A stretch of 64,000 bases of DNA from Oreohelix idahoensis (GCA_024509875.1 JAMPIV010000280.1:186001-250000); one strand, 5' to 3'. Counted from the stretch's first letter, positions 1 to 11,093 are shown. Numbers and translations are program-made. Notes: generated from the sequence alone by a model not told the origin.

Positions 1-330
1 TAGTCTTCATCATATACTGTGCACATGTTTACTTCTGACATATCTGTCTAGTCTTCATCATATACTGTGCACATGTTTACTACTGACATATCTGTCTAGT
101 CTTCATCATATACTGTGCACATGTTTACTTCTGACATATCTGTCTAGTCTTCATCATATACTGTGTACATGTTTACTTCTGACAAATCTGTCTAGTCTTC
201 TTCATATGCTGTGTACATGTTTACTTCTGACATATCTGTGTGGGTCTCCATCATTTTCCTATGTACATGTTTACTTCTGACATATGTCTGGGTCTCCATC
301 ATACTGTGTACATGTTTGCTATAGACAACA
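1..330. repeat. 48-bp tandem repeat array
   Basis: A 48-bp unit starting TAGTCTTCATCATATACTG is repeated at 1, 49, 97, 145 and 193 with one or a few changes per copy. It decays into shorter, diverged units up to about 330. The first units are almost identical, so the array is recent or homogenised, and it probably extends to the left of the window. Confidence 0.93.
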
Positions 331-390
331 GTATAATGTGGGATATCTAAGAAATCAGGAAATAGTGAAAAATTATCAATCACAGTATCC

Positions 391-1190
391 AACAAATACC
401 AAGTACTCCAACAGCTGGAAAATGAAACAGATACGGAAGACCACTGGCAACAAGTAAAAAATATATGGAACGAGACATGTGAAGAAGTACTGAGAAAAAG
501 AGAACATCAGCACAAAGCATGGATAACAACAGAAACCATTAGTAAGATAGAAGACAGGAAAAACAAGAAAGCAGATTTAAACAGAAGCAAAACCAGAAGC
601 TCCAAAGCCAAGGCTCATGAAGTGTACATAGAAGCAAACAAAGAAGAAAGAAGAAACATCAAAAGAGATAAGATGAAATATATTGATGATTTGGCAAGGG
701 AAGCAGAGGAAGCTGCAGCCAAAGGAAATATGAGGGACATATACAACAATACAAAGAAGCTAACAGGTAAATATAAGCAAGCAAATGGCCTCATAAAAGA
801 TAAGAATGGAAAATTGCTTAGTAATATACAAGAACAAATGAAGAGATGGACAGAACATTTTGAGGAACTTCTCAATAGACCATCTCCAACAAATCCCCCA
901 GACATCCAGCCAGCAGAAGAGGAGCTACAAATCAGCTGTGAACGACCAAGTAGAGAAAAATAAAGAAAGCCATAAAGCTTCTGAAAGATGGAAAAGCAGC
1001 TGGTCCAGATGGAATTCCAACAGAGGCCATCAAAACAGATATTGATATCTCTACAGAGATATTAAACAAACTACTTGGCAAAGTCTGGGAGAGAGAGGAA
1101 ATACCAGCAGAATGGAAGGAAGGTTATCTGGTCAGGTTGCCTAAGAAGGGAAATTTACAAGAGTGCATAAATTATAGAGGAATAATGTTA
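391..1190 (+). pseudogene. LINE-A ORF, linker and start of RT domain (broken)
   Basis: Reading frame 1 is open from about 391 to 963 and encodes the charged linker that precedes RT in this family (for example the stretch YIDDLAREAEEAA near 675). The frame then ends at a stop at 961. The expected continuation, including the RT motif GKAAGPDGIP near 995-1025 and LPKKGN near 1138, is in a different frame, so a one-base indel lies near 955. The reading stops at the mariner insertion point. No initiator Met of the original ORF is present. Confidence 0.8.
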
Positions 1191-2543
1191 CGAGGGGCGT
1201 TCAGAAAGTAATGCACCACATCATTTTTCTCAGCTAATGATGAAGATAGAAGCATGAAATTTTGCACACTTCAAATATGGCATGTGTCAATTGTGTGCAC
1301 CAAATTGCACCGCAACCGGCCAAATAATACGGCTGCCCTAAACCGTTGAAATGGAGCATGTTAGCGACTTGCGTTATAAGCAGTGAATTGTGATAGAATT
1401 TCTCGTTGCAGAGAAGGAAACTGTTGTGAACATTCACAAGTGTCTATGTGATGTGTATGGAAGTTTTGCAGTCGACAGGAGTACAGTCAGTCGCTGGGTT
1501 CAGAGAATCAAAGAATCAGGAAGTGGAGATACGGAGCTGCTTGATTGGCCGCGCTGTGGACGTCCTGCCACAGCCACCAACGCAGAAATGTTGAAATGCG
1601 CTGAGGGCATTATTCTTACTGATAGGCGAATCACTACTCAACAATTGGCCTTACAGCTGTCAGTCAGCATTGGTAGTGCAAATGCAGTTATAAAAACTCT
1701 GAGATTTTCTAAGGTTTGCGCAAGATGGGTTCCTCGAAGTCTCACAAATGACCACCGATTGCAAAGGAAAGCAATTTCTTCTGAATTGTTGGAGCATTTC
1801 AATGCTGATGGAAAGAACTTTTTGGCTAAGATCGTTAAGGTGACGAAACCTGGGCACATCATTTTGAACCTGAGACAAAAAGACAGTCAATGGAGTGGCA
1901 TCATCCGCAATCACCACGAAGAAAGAAAATCAAGACAATTCCTTCAGCTGGAAAGGCCTTCAGCTGGAAAGGTCATGATCACTGTCTTTTGGGACATTGA
2001 AGGTGTGATTCTTGTGGACGTTATGCCAAGAGGAGAGGCAATCAATTCGCAAGCTTACATTAAGACATTGAAAAAACTCAATCAACGTTTTCGCAGAGTT
2101 CAGCCGCACAAGAATCCAGCAGACAGCTTCTCCTTCACGACAATGCGCGACCTCACACAAGTCTGGCAACACGGGAAGCAATCACCAAATTGGGTTGGAC
2201 TGTACTACCCCATCCACCCTATAGTCCCGATTTGGCACCCTCTGATTTTCATCTATTTGGTCCACTTAAAGATGCACTCCGTGGGACAAGGTTTGAAGAT
2301 GATGAAGGAGTGATTCATGCAGCGAAGAAATGGCTACATGATCACGACAAAATCTGGTATGGGCTAGGAATACATGCACTTGTTTCGCGCTGGCATAAAG
2401 CCGTACAAGTTGATGGGGATTATGTTGAATAATACCAATGTTTACATGACATATCCATGTATATTGTGTATAAATTTCATGCTTTTTGAATAAACAGCTC
2501 CTGAGAAAAACGATGTGGTGCATTACTTTTTGAACGCCCCTCG
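1191..2543 (+). mobile_element. mariner element with TIRs and TA target duplication
   Basis: The ends are inverted repeats of about 43 bp starting CGAGGGGCGTTCA; the right end is its reverse complement with very few mismatches. A TA dinucleotide flanks both sides (1189-1190 and 2544-2545), the standard Tc1/mariner target duplication. The length of 1353 bp is normal for mariner. It sits inside the RT-coding part of LINE-A, splitting a conserved LLSVPGK motif, so it inserted after LINE-A. Confidence 0.97.
1351..2432 (+). pseudogene. mariner transposase (inactivated)
   Basis: This is a DD34D-type mariner transposase spread over three frames. The likely original ATG at 1351 is followed in frame by a TGA at 1384, then an open stretch with the HTH region (DRSTVSRWVQRIKESG, 1468-1530). 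The first catalytic aspartate lies in a GDE motif at 1839-1847 in a second frame. The stretch with VFWDIEGVILVD (about 1985-2020) is back in the first frame. The second catalytic Asp (HDNARPH, about 2137) and the third (YSPDLAPSDFHLFGPLKD, about 2219-2275) are in another frame ending at 2432. A premature stop plus several frameshifts make it non-functional, although the TIRs remain good. Confidence 0.92.
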
Positions 2544-2545
2544 TA

Positions 2546-3808
2546 CTATCAGTGCCAGGAAAAGTATTAAACAGAATCATCCTTGAGAGATTAAAAGAGT
2601 TCATAGACAAGCAACTGAGAGATGAACAAGCAGGTTTTCGAGAAAACAGATCCTGTACAGACCAGATAGCCACATTGAGAATAATAGTTGAACAAAGTCT
2701 GGAATGGAATTCACCGCTATACATCGGATTTGTGGACTATGAAAAGGCATTTGACAGTGTAGACAGAGAATCGCTTTGGAAATTGATAAGGCATTATGGA
2801 GTTCCCATGAAGATCATTAACTTAATGAAGAAGACCTATGAAGACATGACATGCAGAGTTCTTCATGAAGGAAAACTTACAGAACCGTTTATGATTAGAA
2901 TGGGAGTGAGACAGGAATGCCTCTTGTCTCCATTTCTTTTCTTACTAGCAATAGATTGGGTTATGAAAACATCGACATCACACAACGGAAATGGAAACCA
3001 GTGGAATCTGACTAAACAGCTTGATGATCTGGATTTTGCAGATGACTTGGCTCTTCTGTTCCATAACCATAATCAGATGCAAGAGAAAATGAAAATTCTC
3101 GATGAGAGGTCACAACAAGTGGGCCTGAAAATACACAGGAAAAAGACAAAGATTATGAGAATAAATGCAAGAAATGATAACAAGGTTGAACTTGAAGAAA
3201 CACCACTAAAAGATGTAGAATCGTACACATATCTTGGAAGTAATATAGACAAAGTTGGAGGTACAGACAGTGATATCAAAGTAAGAATACAAAAAGCAAG
3301 AGGAGCTTTCATTGCATTGGGAAACATATGGAGAATAAGAGAAATCAAGTCCAACATGAAAATAAGAATCTTCAACTCAAATGTCAAGTCAGTCCTATTG
3401 TATGGCTCTGAGACACAGAGAACAACAAAAACAACAACCAAAAAGCTACAGACTTTTATAAACGGGTGCTTGCGTAGAATAGAAGGACTGAAATGGTATG
3501 ACAAAGTCACAAATGTTGAATTGATGACAAGAACCAGACAAGTGCCAGTGGAACAAGAGTTGAGAAGAAGACACTGGCGATGGATAGGACACACATTGAG
3601 GAAACCTGTTGATAGCATTACAAGGCAGTCCTTGTTCTGGAATCCACAGGGAAAGAGAGGCAGAGGTAGACCAAAAAACACATGGAGAAGAGAACTGGAA
3701 ACAGAGGTGAAAATGATGAGGAAAACATGGACAGAACTTGAGCGGATGGCACAGGACAGGAAGACTTGGCATGTGTTTGTTGAAGGCCTATGCTCCTTGG
3801 GGAGCTAA
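2546..3808 (+). pseudogene. LINE-A reverse transcriptase, fingers to C-terminus
   Basis: An open frame of 418 codons from 2552 continues the RT after the mariner. Visible motifs are DEQAGFRENRSCTDQI, FVDYEKAFDSVDRESLW (first catalytic Asp), a variant of RQGCLLSPFLF in which glycine is glutamate, and the active-site region LDFADDLALL. The thumb and the C-terminal RRRHWRWIGHTLRK and GKRGRGRPKNTWRRELE motifs follow, typical of RTE-like ORFs. The stop at 3806-3808 lies only a few bases before the tail. The N-terminal endonuclease is lost and the ORF is cut by the mariner, so this is not a functional gene. Confidence 0.9.
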
Positions 3809-3832
3809 AGGGTATTGATTGATTGACTGATG

Positions 3833-4199
3833 TTTGCTACTCATATATGCAGTATACATGGTTACCCTGTCCTGTAGAAAACATAAGCCAACAAAAATGT
3901 TCAGCAAATTTGACAAGTCAACCAAAGCCAAATAATTGCAAACGTGGCCAGCTGTATTTTGCTGAAAGTGTTATTGGATTAATGTCATAAAACCAACTAT
4001 GGCAGCACATTTTGCAAAGTGTAAGTTTTTGTTCTCAACTTTGAGGTGGGGAAATAAAAGTTAAACAACAGAGAATCATGTAGATCAGGGGTTCTCAATC
4101 TTTTCGTGGCCGAGGTACCCCCTGGAGGGTCGGCCAGGTCCTCATTAAGATTACTACAGGCATACAACACCAAGAAAGGTTTTTTTTTTTTTTTTTTAA
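3833..4199. other. non-coding stretch with one hAT-like end
   Basis: I see no gene here. The sequence starting CAGGGGTTCTCAATCTTTTC at 4086 matches the left end of the 211-bp hAT-like element at 51184, but I find no matching right end, so it is probably a truncated copy. A T-run of about 16 bases lies at 4182-4197. Confidence 0.5.
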
Positions 4200-4313
4200 A
4201 CTACTGCTACCCGTCTCTTCTTACAACAATAGAAACAGGAATATTGTAAATATGCATAGAGGCAGCACTGAGAAATGAACTTCTTCTTCTTCTTGCGATC
4301 GCATCTTTGATGA

Positions 4314-7300
4314 TTACACCGTCAGACGAGTTCTCATGATGAATTCGACTGTTGTTTGAAGTTCCTCTTTAACTCCATATAGCTTTGAGTTTAGTGTTGA
4401 GTCATTGGGCCAGTATATCTTTCTTAACTGGTCATACAGAGGACAGTCCTGTAGAACATGCTCAGCAGTTTGTTCGTTTAATCCACATGTGCACAGTGGT
4501 GAAGCAGACAATCGTAGCTTGTGCATGTGTTTATTCAGTTTGTTATGCCCTGTCCTGAGTCGAAAAATAGTTATCTGTCCCTGCCGGTCGAGAGTGTGAT
4601 AGTCGTCTTTGGGTTGGTTCTGTTCTCTTCTGATAGTCTGGATAGCTCTCTTTTTCTCAAAGTATGTGACTTCATTATCTTCTTGTTCACATTCTCCTCC
4701 ATTTTTTGCAAGTTTATCTGCCTTTTCATTTCCGGGTACACCACAATGAGATGGTACCCACTGAAGTATGGTTCTCTTTTTGGCAGCTACCTTGTTTAGT
4801 TCATTTCTCAGATGCGGGAGTTTACCACCCTTAAGAGCTTGCAGGACAGACAGTGCATCTGTGAGGATGACTACCTGGTGGCAGTCAGAGTTGGTGTTAT
4901 AAATCATATTTGCAGCTTGCTCTAGAGCTTGAACCTCAGCTGTATAGTTGGAACAGAATTTACCAGTGGGAATGTGCCTAGTCTCATAGTGGTTGTCAGG
5001 ATATGAGATAAAGATACCGGCACCTCCATTCCTAACAGCATTAGTTGCTGATCCATCTGTATAGGCATGTATCCATGATTGATCGGGATAGCTTTCTTGG
5101 ATCATACTCAATGTAGCAGTTCGTTTTTGCAGATCATTATACTCACATCCACTTGTGAGACCACTGACTGATGTATTAATTTGGAGGGCACTGCTGGCCT
5201 GCTCCCATGGTACAGGGTATAGGGTGGGCTTCAGTGGTGTTGTCTTCATGGATAGGTCTTCTTGATGCTGTCTTATAAGTCTTTTCCCCCGATGCACAAA
5301 GCTGCTACGCTTTAGACGTCCCAATGCCAGATCATCTAGTCTTGCCTTCATTGGGTGCATTGGCATACTGTTGTACTTTTCCATCTGGATCATGGTTTTT
5401 GTGTCTCTTCTATGGGACAATGTCTGTAATCCAGCAACCTTCTGCATCTCTGTTATTGGTGTAGTTTTCATGGCTCCTGTAATGAGCCTGAGAGCTTGAT
5501 TTTGCACCTTGTCCAAAGACTGCAGATGTGAGTTAGCAGCTGATGACCATGCTGCTGAGCTAAACTCTAAGTGTGGTCTTATTACTCCATTATAAATCTT
5601 CTTTAGATTTCGTTCATTTGCTCCCCAGTTGGTACCTGCTAATTTTCTGAGTATGCCTAGTCGTCTTCGGGCCTTTCCTTCTGCATTTTCAATATGCTTA
5701 TTCCATGTAAGCCTTTGGTCAAATGTCACCCCAAGATAGGTGGGGTAGCTTTCTTCCTTGATCACGGTTGTCCCTAGGTGTATGTTAGCTGATTTGTCCT
5801 TGGGGGCGAGGGAGAACAGTGTTGTGGAGGTTTTGTCTGTGTTTATTGTGATAAGCCATTTCTCTGCCCATGACACTAGCATGTCTGCTGCCCGCTGCAT
5901 TCTATAATTTGCTGTGGTGACATTTTCATCAGCGCACCAGAGTACTAGGTCATCTGCATATAAGGCAGCTTTAACTCCTGCAGGGAGATCTTTCACCAGG
6001 TCATTGATGTAAACAAGGAAGAGTGTTGGGGAAATTACTCCTCCTTGAGGTACCCCCTGATGGAGCAACACTTTTCTGCTCTGCAGACCGTCAAGAGTGA
6101 CTCTAGTTCTCCTGTTATGCAAGTATGACTGGATCCATTTCATCATGTTGCCTTGGATTCCACTTCTCCTAAGTTTTGCAATGAGGCCATCTTTCCACAC
6201 CTTGTCAAAGGCCTGCTTGAAGTCGACCCAGATCGTTAGGACCTTTTTCTTCTCCTGGAAGGCATCTTCTATTGCTTGAGACAAGTAAGTAACTTGGTCT
6301 TCTATACTGTAGCATTCTCTAAATCCAGCTTGTTCCGGCACCAGGATCTGCTCAGACTCTAAATACCATTTCAATCTGTGGTTGACTATTCGCTCCATAG
6401 TCTTCCCAACACAGCTTGTGAGACTGATTGGCCGGTAACTTGCAGCCTCGGTCTTACATTTCCCTTTCTTTAGTATGGGTATTGTGATGGCTTCTCTCCA
6501 TACTTGGGGTACCGTTCCTTTCAACCAGCTGTGGTTGAATATCTCAAGCAGTTTTGTCTTTGCTGCTGAGCTCAGATTTACTAGCATTTCGTTGCTGATT
6601 TTGTCTGGGCCGGGTGACTTTTGAAACTTAAGCTTGGAAATAGCCTTCTGTAGTTCTCCTAGTGTGATGGGTTCCCTCATTGGGGCAGGAGTATCTGTCT
6701 GTCCCATGGTTGCCAGTATTTCTTTTCTTATCTCTCTCTGATGATCTATGTTAATGGGTAAGTTGCTTTCTGAACTGTATCTTCTAGCAAACAAGTCTGC
6801 AGCTTGTTTTCCTCTGAAAAGTTTGCCACCTTCATCCAATGTGATAGTCTGCCTAGGTGAGGAACGCTCTTCATTTAGAGACTTGACTAATCTCCAAAGT
6901 TTCCTGCCGTCTTTCTCAAGGTTCAGCGATGCCGTTTTAGTTCTCCAGCTTTTCCGTTTTTCTTCTAGCTTTGTTCTCTGAAACTCTGCTACAGCCTTTT
7001 TCCATTTGTTGTGAGTTTCAAGTGAAGGCTGAGACTCTGCGTCCTTTCTAGCCCTGTCCATAGCTTCCTGACGTTCTTGGAGTGTGCTGGACCAGTATGG
7101 TATGTAGTTACGCCGGCATCCTTTGGGAATGGTTTCTTTTGCAGCTTGTAGTATGCATCTGTTGAAGTCTTTTACCACTTCATTAATGTCTCTGTTCTGT
7201 ACCTTGAGGGTAGACAGCAGCGTGTTCACCTGATGCCTGAATAAACCCCAGTTGGCTTTTTTGTAGTTCCATCTTGTAATGGCTGGGCCTGTACTGAGAG

Positions 7301-8168
7301 TTGCACTCTGGACAGTAAGAAAGATTGGGCGATGGTCGCTTCCCCCTAGTTGGTCTCCTACTTCTCTACTAATAGATCCAGCTATATCTGGTGTGGAGAA
7401 GGCAAGATCTGGTGTTGAAGTTGTGTGCCATCCTCTGGAGTAGAAGGTAGGAGTATCTGTGGCATTATTGACTAGGATTAGGGAGTGATCATCTTGCCAA
7501 GTTTCAACCTCTTCACCTCTGTGATCCAGATGGTTATAGCCCCAGCTCTGGGAGTGGCTATTAAAGTCTCCAACTGCTATAAAGTTGGTGGCTGGTACCT
7601 GTATAGAGCTGAGACTCAGGGGTTTGTTGTTCGGACAGTAATAGTTCAGGAGTTCTATTTCCATCTTGTCTACCTTTATCTGCAACAGCTGATATTCTGC
7701 TCCATCCATGAAGGTTTTCCTTTCGTGTGCAGGAATGTTATTCCTTACAAGAGTAAGTACTCCTCCTTTTCGTCTATCTTTTCTGTCGGATCTGAAGCAT
7801 TGATATCCCCTTATTTTAAAGGTTTGATCTGCTTTCAAGTGAGTCTCTTGGATACAGCAAACACTGACTTGCTTCTCATACAAGATGTTTTCCAGCTCTG
7901 TCTTTTTGCTGTATCCAGCCTGCTTGCTGTTCACTCCCTCTGCATTCCAGTGCATCATGACAAGTGGCACTCTGGGTTTCTCTTTTTCTGTTTTGTTTTG
8001 GTCAGTAGTTCTCCTCCGCCGTCTGCTGACTCCACAAGACGGTCTAGAGGGTCCTCCAGTAGCTGAGGGTGGGCTCTGTCGAGGCTCAGAGCCCGGCACT
8101 GCACCTGCCTGGTGGAGCTCCACAGGGCGAGCACCAGTACGAGATTTATTTGACGGTGTACTCTCCAT
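4314..8168 (-). CDS. LINE-G polyprotein: APE endonuclease, reverse transcriptase, RNase H
   Basis: This 1284-aa protein would nick target DNA, reverse transcribe its own RNA and remove the RNA strand. In order: a basic N-terminal stretch (1-70); an APE-type endonuclease (about 70-290) with MHWNAEGV, CIQETHL, VGDFNSHSQSWG and GGSDHRPI; a linker; RT (about 520-800) with PEQAGFRE, WVDFKQAFDKVW, GVPQGGVISPTLF and the catalytic ALYADDLVLW; a thumb; RNase H (about 1020-1150) with YTDGSA, EVQALEQA, LTDALSVLQAL and VPSHCGVPGNEKADKLA; and a C-terminal Cys/His motif CTCGLNEQTAEHVLQDCP. All catalytic residues I can check are present and there are no stops. I find no separate gag-like ORF1 upstream. Single-ORF EN-RT-RNase H elements exist in the I/Ingi-related groups, but I cannot place the clade. 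Confidence 0.95.
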   Translation of the reverse strand: MESTPSNKSRTGARPVELHQAGAVPGSEPRQSPPSATGGPSRPSCGVSRRRRRTTDQNKTEKEKPRVPLVMMHWNAEGVNSKQAGYSKKTELENILYEKQVSVCCIQETHLKADQTFKIRGYQCFRSDRKDRRKGGVLTLVRNNIPAHERKTFMDGAEYQLLQIKVDKMEIELLNYYCPNNKPLSLSSIQVPATNFIAVGDFNSHSQSWGYNHLDHRGEEVETWQDDHSLILVNNATDTPTFYSRGWHTTSTPDLAFSTPDIAGSISREVGDQLGGSDHRPIFLTVQSATLSTGPAITRWNYKKANWGLFRHQVNTLLSTLKVQNRDINEVVKDFNRCILQAAKETIPKGCRRNYIPYWSSTLQERQEAMDRARKDAESQPSLETHNKWKKAVAEFQRTKLEEKRKSWRTKTASLNLEKDGRKLWRLVKSLNEERSSPRQTITLDEGGKLFRGKQAADLFARRYSSESNLPINIDHQREIRKEILATMGQTDTPAPMREPITLGELQKAISKLKFQKSPGPDKISNEMLVNLSSAAKTKLLEIFNHSWLKGTVPQVWREAITIPILKKGKCKTEAASYRPISLTSCVGKTMERIVNHRLKWYLESEQILVPEQAGFRECYSIEDQVTYLSQAIEDAFQEKKKVLTIWVDFKQAFDKVWKDGLIAKLRRSGIQGNMMKWIQSYLHNRRTRVTLDGLQSRKVLLHQGVPQGGVISPTLFLVYINDLVKDLPAGVKAALYADDLVLWCADENVTTANYRMQRAADMLVSWAEKWLITINTDKTSTTLFSLAPKDKSANIHLGTTVIKEESYPTYLGVTFDQRLTWNKHIENAEGKARRRLGILRKLAGTNWGANERNLKKIYNGVIRPHLEFSSAAWSSAANSHLQSLDKVQNQALRLITGAMKTTPITEMQKVAGLQTLSHRRDTKTMIQMEKYNSMPMHPMKARLDDLALGRLKRSSFVHRGKRLIRQHQEDLSMKTTPLKPTLYPVPWEQASSALQINTSVSGLTSGCEYNDLQKRTATLSMIQESYPDQSWIHAYTDGSATNAVRNGGAGIFISYPDNHYETRHIPTGKFCSNYTAEVQALEQAANMIYNTNSDCHQVVILTDALSVLQALKGGKLPHLRNELNKVAAKKRTILQWVPSHCGVPGNEKADKLAKNGGECEQEDNEVTYFEKKRAIQTIRREQNQPKDDYHTLDRQGQITIFRLRTGHNKLNKHMHKLRLSASPLCTCGLNEQTAEHVLQDCPLYDQLRKIYWPNDSTLNSKLYGVKEELQTTVEFIMRTRLTV

Positions 8169-8961
8169 AGAAAAAAAAAGCGAGTTGCGTGATACTGTGG
8201 TTTCCGGTGCGCCTTCTGGCCCAGTATCTATGACTTTAGCACCTGTTCAACGGGAGAGTGGGCTCATCCCTAATCTGTTTATGTTCCCAGTAGTAGACTA
8301 TTCGCAAGCAGCCTGGGGGTGTCACTGCTCTGCGCGGACCTTGTTTACCGAGGCGGCGTCCGAGCTCGTATGGTGAAAATATGGTTGCGTTATCTTCAAA
8401 ATAGACTTGTCTTTCCCATGGCTTTTCTGCCATCCTGCAACTTTGAGTTAGGGAGTTCTGAGCTCCAGTCTCTTTCCCAGGCATTTTATCCTGGCCTGGC
8501 ACGCATACAGAGGACCCCACTTCTGGTTCTAAGTTAGCAGTTGGGGATAGGTGGGGTAGCACACTGTGCATTCCCCGTCATCCAGGGGGCTCTCCAACTA
8601 TGCAGAGCTTGCACAATGCTGTGCTCTGGTTCTGGGCTCTCCCAAGGAATCCTCACGTCCTGCACAGAGCCACTTCCAGATACCCACCACCTGCCAACCC
8701 TCCATTGTAGAAATCTCCTGCATGCGGCCATCCAGTCAAGAGCCAGTATTAAGTCTGGTGCCCAAGTGATCCCCCCAAGCTCAGTGTGCAATGCTGGGTT
8801 CTCATCATGCTGCAACACAGGGGGGATTGTGATGCTCAGCCATCTCTCTCAACTCTGCACCGATAAGTGACATCGGGGACTTAACTGTGCCTCAGTACTG
8901 GGAGGCCCCGTTTCCGGGTACACCACACACAGCCAATTGAGGCAACGGTCGCCGTGGGCGA
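8169..8961 (-). promoter_or_regulatory. LINE-G 5' UTR with likely internal promoter
   Basis: This GC-richer stretch lies between the 5' TSD and the first Met of the LINE-G ORF. LINEs of this type carry an internal promoter at the start of the RNA, so the region probably drives transcription (inference). It holds minus-strand ORFs of 94 and 111 codons (8534-8818 and 8236-8571) without recognisable motifs. They are not convincing as an ORF1. Confidence 0.45.
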
Positions 8962-9081
8962 GAGAAATGAACAAAGCACAGTATACAAAATAACTAAAAC
9001 CATTAGCGGAAAATGAGGTGCAAACAATATTACATTAGTAAGAGATAAGCAAGGAAATCTCATCACGACAGCAAAGGGAAC

Positions 9082-9623
9082 GAACGAACGAACGAACTTT
9101 ATTTTCGAAGGGTTGAGAATTGGGCACGCAGGCCCATCTAACATTCTGCCCTTTCACTCTCATTAATCTTGCATACTATATCCTTTTATTCCCACGTATT
9201 ACTTTAAGCATTAATTTAAAGGCATGCAACATTATAAAGTTAACATAACAGCATTCATTTACAGTATACAATCATAATAAAAAATGAGTAGCCTAGGTTT
9301 TTTTTTTTTTTTAAATAAACAAGATAGTGACTGAAGAAAAATAATAATAATAAAATTTAAAATAATATAAACAAAACAATAAATAAATATGTTATGTATA
9401 CCGACACTCACTTATGCGGTCAAAACGTCTAATGTAGTATTTTTGAATGTGTCATCAATCCTCAATACAAAAATTACAAAAACACATTCTCGCTTACATC
9501 CATACATTCTTGGCGGAAATTGAAATAATAATAATAACACTTTCTTGCGTACTTCTGTAGCAGAAAAAGTCTTTCAGCAGTTTAAAAAAAAAAAATTATA
9601 TCTGCATGTACATCACCCATTTA
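9082..9623 (-). mobile_element. LINE-I (CR1/L2-like) 3' end with (GTTC)n tail
   Basis: On the minus strand the segment ends AAAATAAAGTTCGTTCGTTC, preceded by a block also found at 41780-41849 (GGCCTGCGTGCCCAATTCT). The insertion is flanked by AGCAAAGGGAAC (9070-9081) and the similar AGCAAACGGAAAC (9624-9636). The rest is AT-rich 3' UTR without coding signal. It interrupts LINE-B just upstream of its RT domain. Confidence 0.75.
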
Positions 9624-9636
9624 AGCAAACGGAAAC

Positions 9637-11093
9637 ATTCACATCTCTAAAGTACAGTGGTATGAGCATTTCAGAGAAACTCTGAACAAGGAACCACCAG
9701 AGACACAGTTGAATGTTCCTGAGGCTGAAAACGATCTACGGAAGGAAGAAATTCCACGGAAGGAAGAAATCATCATTGCAATCAAAGGGTTAAAGAATGG
9801 ATAAGCGCCTGGCCACGATAACTTAAATGCAGAGCTATTTAAGACAGACCCTGAGCTAGCAGCAGAACTATTTGAACCACTATTTGCACGAGTCTGGAAA
9901 ACAGGGACAACACCAACGGAATGGAACAAAGGAATAATTGTCAAATTGCCCAAGAAGGGAGACCTTGCAGACTGCAATAATTGGAGAGGAATAACTCTTC
10001 TCTCAGTTCCCAGCAAAATATTAGGCAGGATAATTATACAGAGAATTTCAAAAGCAGTAGACCCCAAACTGAGGAAGGAACAAGCAGGATTTAGAAAGAA
10101 CAGAAGATGTGCAGATCATATATTTACCCTCAGGAACATTATAGAGCAGTGCTCAGAATGGCAGAGACAGCTGTACATTAATTTCGTTGATTTTGAAAAG
10201 GCTTTTGACAGTATACATAGGGACAGTCTATGGAAAATACTGAGGGCTTATGGAATTCCAAGCTGCATAGTGTCAATCATAAAAAGCCTCTATGCCAACT
10301 TTACATGTAGCGTAGGGCAGAGCAACCTAACCTTTAAGGTGAAGACAGGATTACGACAGGGATGCCCCTTATCAACCACTCTATTTTTAACAGTCATAGA
10401 CTGAGTGATGCGACAGACAACAGAGGGCAGTCCAAGAGGAATAAGATGGACTACATTTTCTACATTGGAAGATTTGGAATATGCAGATGACATTGCACTA
10501 CTAGCATATTCACATCAACACATCCAGGAAAAAACGGATAGACTTAATAAGTATAGCCAGCAGGTGGGCCTGAACATCAATCTAAAGAAGACAGAGGTCA
10601 TGACACTCAATGTGAGCTACCCCGAGCCCATAACAGTAAGGAATCAACAACTGGAACAGACAGACACCTTCACATACCTAGGAAGCATAGCAACACCAGA
10701 TGGTGGAGCAAGTAAAGACATCAACAACAGAATGAACAAAGCAAGAACAGCCTTTTATATCTTTTGGCCAAATACCATCACCAACCAAGATCTGCTTACT
10801 CGGAGCAAGCAAGAGGACATGCACACCATCATAGCTGGCAGACGCTGAAGTTGGGTTGACCATGTCCTCAGACGAGACCCTGATGCCATCACAAGAACAG
10901 CTATGCTATGGACCCCTGAAGGAAAATGAAAGAGAGGTCGACCAAAAACAACTTGGCGGAGGACTGTGGAGGCTGAGATGCAAAGAATGAACCAGAGTTG
11001 GGGCACTGTACGAAGGATGGCCACCAACCAAGCAAAGTGGAATCAATTTGTTGCTGCCCTACAAGACGCCATCAGGTGTGATGGCCACTGACT
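9637..11093 (+). pseudogene. LINE-B reverse transcriptase (multiple stops, internal deletion)
   Basis: Translation gives the LINE-B RT: LPKKGDLADCNNWRGITLLS (9948-10007), KEQAGFRKNRRCADHI, FVDFEKAFDSIHRDSLW, GLRQGCPLS and LEYADDIALL (about 10474-10503). In-frame stops occur near 9802, 10402, 10846 and 10926. Between ARTAFYI and FWPNTITNQ (about 10745-10770) roughly 60-70 residues of the thumb that precede the FWPNTI motif are missing. The 46.7-kb copy retains part of this thumb segment. The C-terminus ends at about 11093, followed by the GAA-tailed 3' end. Confidence 0.88.

Larger units (their letters stand above)
340..3832 (+). mobile_element. LINE-A, RTE-like non-LTR retrotransposon, split by a mariner
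   Basis: Coding similarity to the linker and RT region of an RTE-like LINE runs from about 340 to 1190 and resumes at 2546 at exactly the next codon, the gap being a mariner. The copy ends just after the stop codon with a short tail of TTGA/TGAC repeats (about 3813-3832), as is usual for RTE-type elements. The endonuclease domain is missing, so the copy is 5' truncated. At least six further 3' fragments of this family lie in the window (13.0, 18.1, 21.5, 22.9, 51.8 and 57.3 kb). Clade assignment rests on the tail and ORF layout only. Confidence 0.85.
4281..8961 (-). mobile_element. LINE-G, full-length intact jockey/I-like retrotransposon
   Basis: The element is flanked by an 11-bp direct repeat GAGAAATGAAC (4270-4280 and 8962-8972), which defines its ends. 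On the minus strand it has about 790 bp of GC-rich 5' region (8169-8961), one uninterrupted 1284-codon ORF, a 3' UTR of about 20 bp and an (AAG)n tail (4281-4295). Because the target is a recognisable LINE-B frame, both ends are secure. The perfect TSD and open ORF indicate a recent and possibly still competent insertion. Confidence 0.93.

Noticed and set aside
3073..3772. Minus-strand ORFs of 202 and 108 codons over LINE-A
   Set aside because: They are antisense shadows of the RT frame. The plus strand carries the conserved motifs.
8236..8818. Possible ORF1 (gag-like) of LINE-G
   Set aside because: The two minus-strand ORFs are short, overlap in different frames and show no zinc knuckle, RRM or coiled coil. 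5' UTR is the safer call.
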